DNA of 39,213 nt from Sergeia podlipaevii. Its lineage: Eukaryota; Euglenozoa; Kinetoplastea; Trypanosomatida; Trypanosomatidae. The number at the start of each line of letters is the position of its first letter. Positions within the stretch are counted from its first letter, which is position 1. The stretch is taken from the NCBI GenBank assembly GCA_030849805.1, contig JASANZ010002048.1:1-39213 (forward strand). The letters run 5' to 3'. Under the pieces are notes generated by a model. The model made no database searches. It had not been told where the DNA came from and worked only from the letters and a program-made list of their open reading frames with translations. Positions 36,951-39,213 of this stretch are shown here, piece after piece. Both the position numbers and the translations under genes were made by a program.

Positions 36951-36952
36951 CT
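36951..36952 (-). promoter_or_regulatory. Predicted spliced-leader acceptor for the 80-residue ORF
   Basis: Minus strand reads CTTCCTTTCCCCTTCCTC, then about 20 bases, then GGTGTTGTAG. The strong tract supports the presence of a gene just downstream. Confidence 0.45.
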
Positions 36953-37011
36953 ACAACACCAAAATAATCATGAGGAAGGGGAAAGGAAGGATGCATAGAA
37001 GGAAAGAAATG

Positions 37012-37165
37012 CCCGCGGGTGCGCGCTCCGCTGTGCGGCATTGGGCCTCCCGGGTTTCGGAAACCCCCCCCCCCCCCCCCCCTCCTCGCCCCTGGCGAGG
37101 GCCCGGGCCCGGGTCTGGGGGGGGGGCCTCCCTCCGCCGGAGCGAGGAGCGGGGAAATCCCAAAA
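37012..37165. other. GC-rich palindromic island with C19 and G10 runs
   Basis: It contains C19 (37064-37082), a perfect 7-bp hairpin with a 3-nt loop (CCTCGCC at 37084-37090 pairing GGCGAGG at 37094-37100), a 12-bp palindrome CCCGGGCCCGGG (37102-37113) and G10 (37117-37126). Base composition is wholly unlike the surrounding spacer and the flanking genes. It could be a local structured element, a foreign insertion or an assembly artefact. Confidence 0.7.
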
Positions 37166-37425
37166 CCCGCCAAAGCAAAAAGTCTACACAAATAAAAAAG
37201 TGTGGAGAATGAAATCAAGAATGGGTAAACAGAGCGCGCAACTGTTTGGTGGTGCAAGAAACAGAAAGAAATAGAGACTTAAAAGAAAAGGTGATGCGAC
37301 TGCCACGTCATGTCCGTTAATCGGTAGTTATTGTGTTTGGTGATTCTATCAAAACATGCGGGGGGCCAAAAAGAAAAAAAAAAACAGTTATAATGCAAGC
37401 AAATCTTTTCGTGTATATTTGTATT

Positions 37426-38592
37426 TTACGCAAACGCACTCTCTTCTTCATCATGCTCCTCTAGCTCCTCATCGTCGTCCTCCTCTTCGCCGTTGTCTCT
37501 CTCTTCCTCTTCCTCTTCGTCTGGGAGTTCTGCTTCTGAATCCAGCATCATGACTGAGCTTGGGCGTTTGAAGACTGGCATCGACACAGAGTGTGAGGCA
37601 CCTGCGACAGAGAGAATGGTTTCAAAATTGATGCCACTCTCTTGACGCCAAGACGCTGCTGCATTCTTCTTGCGGGCGAACGCGCTCCCCAATGGAGAGC
37701 CAGCACCCACTGCGGGAGGTGTCAGTGGAGAATCGACGTACTTGTTCATGAGCACCTGTGTCGTGGTGCTGAACTTCTTTGGATCATAGTGCTTCGGGAT
37801 GACGATCGCCGTCCCGTTGGTGCTTGACCGCAGCATCGCGGTCACCTTTGGTGAGGTGCTATCTGGCGGGGCACTGTGGCTGGAAGTAAACAAGCCGCTC
37901 ATGGTGTGTGTAACGTTGAGACTGGCGTCAGCAAACTGCATCAAAGATGGACTCATAGTTGAGGCAAAAATGGGCTGATCGCTATCATCGTCGTCGTCAT
38001 CGTCCAGGGCGTCACCACGCTCATCACCACCCTCAGCTGGAGAAAATTCCTCATCTTTATCCACAAACACAATTTGGCGTCTACGGGCCTTGCGTTGACG
38101 CTGGGTTTCCGCCTGTGCCGCGATTGGATCAAACTCGCCCCCTGTCGTTGTTGGAGTCAGTCGGAGTCCCCCCATGATGCCACGCAAACTACCGTCACCT
38201 TTACCAAGTGCAGTCGCTGGCTGCTGCGCATCATTGCTGCTGCCGCCACCGCCTGACTTCTCTTCTCTCAAAGATGCATCCGCATTGCCGTCGCCGTCCT
38301 TGTCGGCACCACCGCGTCTATTTAGCCATGACGCATTGCCCAGTGCATCACCCATTTCCTTATCGTCCACCTCTCCAGGCTTGCGTGCTCCGTTGAGCTG
38401 CACTTCCGCGGCGAGCTTTCGGAAGCGGAGGTGTCGATAGAGGCGCCAGCCAAGGTAGATAAGGATGGCCAGGGGGATGACAAGCACGACCAGTGCGATG
38501 AGCTTGTCGTCACCTCCAGAAGATTTGTGTGATTTCGAAGGAGGGGTGGTGGTCATCGTGGATGAGGAGGAGAATGATGAAGAAGACGACAT
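37426..38592 (-). CDS. Single-pass membrane protein with long acidic C-terminal region
   Basis: 388 residues, no family recognised. A short Ser/Thr-rich N-terminus (about 30 residues) precedes one hydrophobic helix LIALVVLVIPLAILIYLGW (31-49), followed by basic RLYRHLRFRK. This suggests an N-outside, C-cytosolic (type III/signal-anchor) topology. The cytosolic part is mostly disordered, with RQRKARRRQIVFVDKDEEF, a D8 run, an island AIVIPKHYDPKKFSTTTQVLMNKYVDSPLTPP, and a C-terminus of about 45 residues dominated by Glu/Asp. The start is the ATG at 38590-38592, preceded in frame by sequence that includes an ambiguous base (38614). Longer frames up to 39021 run through the probable splice acceptor and a Phe/Tyr-rich simple-sequence segment and are unlikely. 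The target membrane is unknown. Confidence 0.8.
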   Translation of the reverse strand: MSSSSSFSSSSTMTTTPPSKSHKSSGGDDKLIALVVLVIPLAILIYLGWRLYRHLRFRKLAAEVQLNGARKPGEVDDKEMGDALGNASWLNRRGGADKDGDGNADASLREEKSGGGGSSNDAQQPATALGKGDGSLRGIMGGLRLTPTTTGGEFDPIAAQAETQRQRKARRRQIVFVDKDEEFSPAEGGDERGDALDDDDDDDSDQPIFASTMSPSLMQFADASLNVTHTMSGLFTSSHSAPPDSTSPKVTAMLRSSTNGTAIVIPKHYDPKKFSTTTQVLMNKYVDSPLTPPAVGAGSPLGSAFARKKNAAASWRQESGINFETILSVAGASHSVSMPVFKRPSSVMMLDSEAELPDEEEEEERDNGEEEDDDEELEEHDEEESAFA

Positions 38593-39213
38593 AACCAGTG
38601 AAATACCGTTGCTNGTCTCTCTCGAGAAGCAAGTGACGCTGCTGCTGCTGCTGAGATAGGTGTTCACAAGGACCAACCACCGCACCCCTTCTACCCTCGT
38701 GGTAGCACACTTTGGCTGTACTTGGAAAAAGAAGTAGTAGTAGTAGCCACAATCGAGCTGAGATCCATGAAAAAATGGCACATTGCATTTAATATATATA
38801 TAGAGAGAGAAAGAGAGGAAGAAAGGGAAAAAAGAGAATAAATTTGTGAACCAAAAAATGTGATGAGAAGCAGAGATAACTACTTTAGAAAAAGCATTGT
38901 GATAGCTGAGAGCAGGGGAGGTGAAGCTTGGTGGCTCTTGTGGCTGTGCCTTCCCCCTCCCATTTTCCCTTTCATGTGAGCGTGTGTATTTGTGTGTGCA
39001 TTTCCGGCTAGTTGTTGCCATTATTTTCCCCGTCCCAAGCCGCTAGCAAATGCAGAGCGTGCAAGGTAGCAAACAATAATTATGCATCCATAAAACAAGC
39101 GGCTTACAAATTTCCAGCAATAACAAAACAAAGATATTAAAGAAAAAAAGAAAAAAAGAACACGTACATACAGAAGGTAGAAAACACAAAATCATCCATC
39201 AGCAGATAAATGA
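38593..39213. other. Upstream flank of the membrane protein gene
   Basis: 5' UTR (to about 38757), then the trans-splicing tract and A-rich spacer to the window edge. Single ambiguous base at 38614. No further gene seen. Confidence 0.6.
38758..38759 (-). promoter_or_regulatory. Predicted spliced-leader acceptor for the membrane protein gene
   Basis: A long pyrimidine tract on the minus strand (complement of about 38800-38838) is followed by the first AG in ATCTCAG. It gives a 5' UTR of about 165 nt and excludes the far-upstream ATG. Confidence 0.45.

Larger units (their letters stand above)
36888..37425. other. Spacer containing a GC-rich island
   Basis: An AT-rich spacer interrupted at about 37012-37165 by extremely GC-rich sequence (listed separately). 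No gene recognised. Frames through the island are Pro/Gly/Arg-rich and have no family resemblance. Confidence 0.6.

Noticed and set aside
36907..37257. Minus-strand Pro/Gly/Arg-rich frames through the GC island
   Set aside because: Composition is forced by C and G homopolymers and palindromes; no homologous family is apparent.
38593..39021. N-terminal extension of the membrane protein from an ATG at 39019-39021
   Set aside because: The extension runs through the predicted acceptor and pyrimidine tract, includes the ambiguous base and is simple sequence.
1..39213. CRISPR array, insertion sequence, retroposon or strand-switch region
   Set aside because: No spaced direct repeats, transposase, reverse transcriptase or poly-A-ended retroposon was seen, and all credible genes lie on one strand.
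1..39213. tRNA, rRNA or spliced-leader RNA genes
   Set aside because: I found no tRNA B-box context or clover-leaf pattern, no rRNA-like sequence and no tandem spliced-leader units; small snoRNAs cannot be excluded by eye.

Overview
The window looks like nuclear DNA of a trypanosomatid (Kinetoplastea, Euglenozoa). Fourteen probable protein genes all lie on the minus strand. None shows an intron. They are separated by AT-rich, microsatellite-rich spacers. Upstream of most genes the coding strand carries a pyrimidine tract followed by a first AG a few to about 170 nt before the ATG, which is the signature of spliced-leader trans-splicing in a polycistronic unit. Universal stop codons are used. 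The genus cannot be fixed from the sequence. Long homopolymers, Ala/Ser/Gln/Thr triplet runs and large low-complexity insertions are typical throughout. There is one 16-base assembly gap (19327-19342) and one ambiguous base (38614).

In transcription order (high to low coordinate): a small single-pass membrane protein with a very acidic tail (37426-38592); a possible 80-residue protein (36645-36887); prefoldin subunit 5 (35803-36270); a tandem CCCH-type zinc-finger protein (33320-34930); a probable mitochondrial protein with a SAP-like motif (30936-32465); a 1493-residue unrecognised protein (25471-29952); two large low-complexity proteins that share a 19-residue motif and look like diverged tandem paralogues (19655-23503 and 13273-16431); proteasome ATPase Rpt5 (11103-12431); a Rad6-like ubiquitin-conjugating enzyme with acidic extensions (8559-9344); a NAT9-type acetyltransferase with a very large insertion (6881-8119); a PWWP-TrmO fusion (4919-6307); the Golgi/ER sorting protein Rer1 (3760-4311); and proteasome ATPase Rpt1 (920-2233).

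The conserved genes are mostly proteostasis genes: two 26S proteasome ATPases, an E2, a prefoldin subunit and an ER retrieval receptor. In kinetoplastids gene order is not organised by pathway, so this may be chance. The most unusual items are the fusion of a chromatin-reader-like PWWP module to a tRNA m6t6A methyltransferase domain, the motif-sharing pair of giant low-complexity proteins, the NAT9 homologue whose fold is split by about 170 residues, the CCCH protein whose first finger is CCCC, and a sharply GC-rich, palindromic island at about 37012-37165 inside an otherwise AT-rich spacer.
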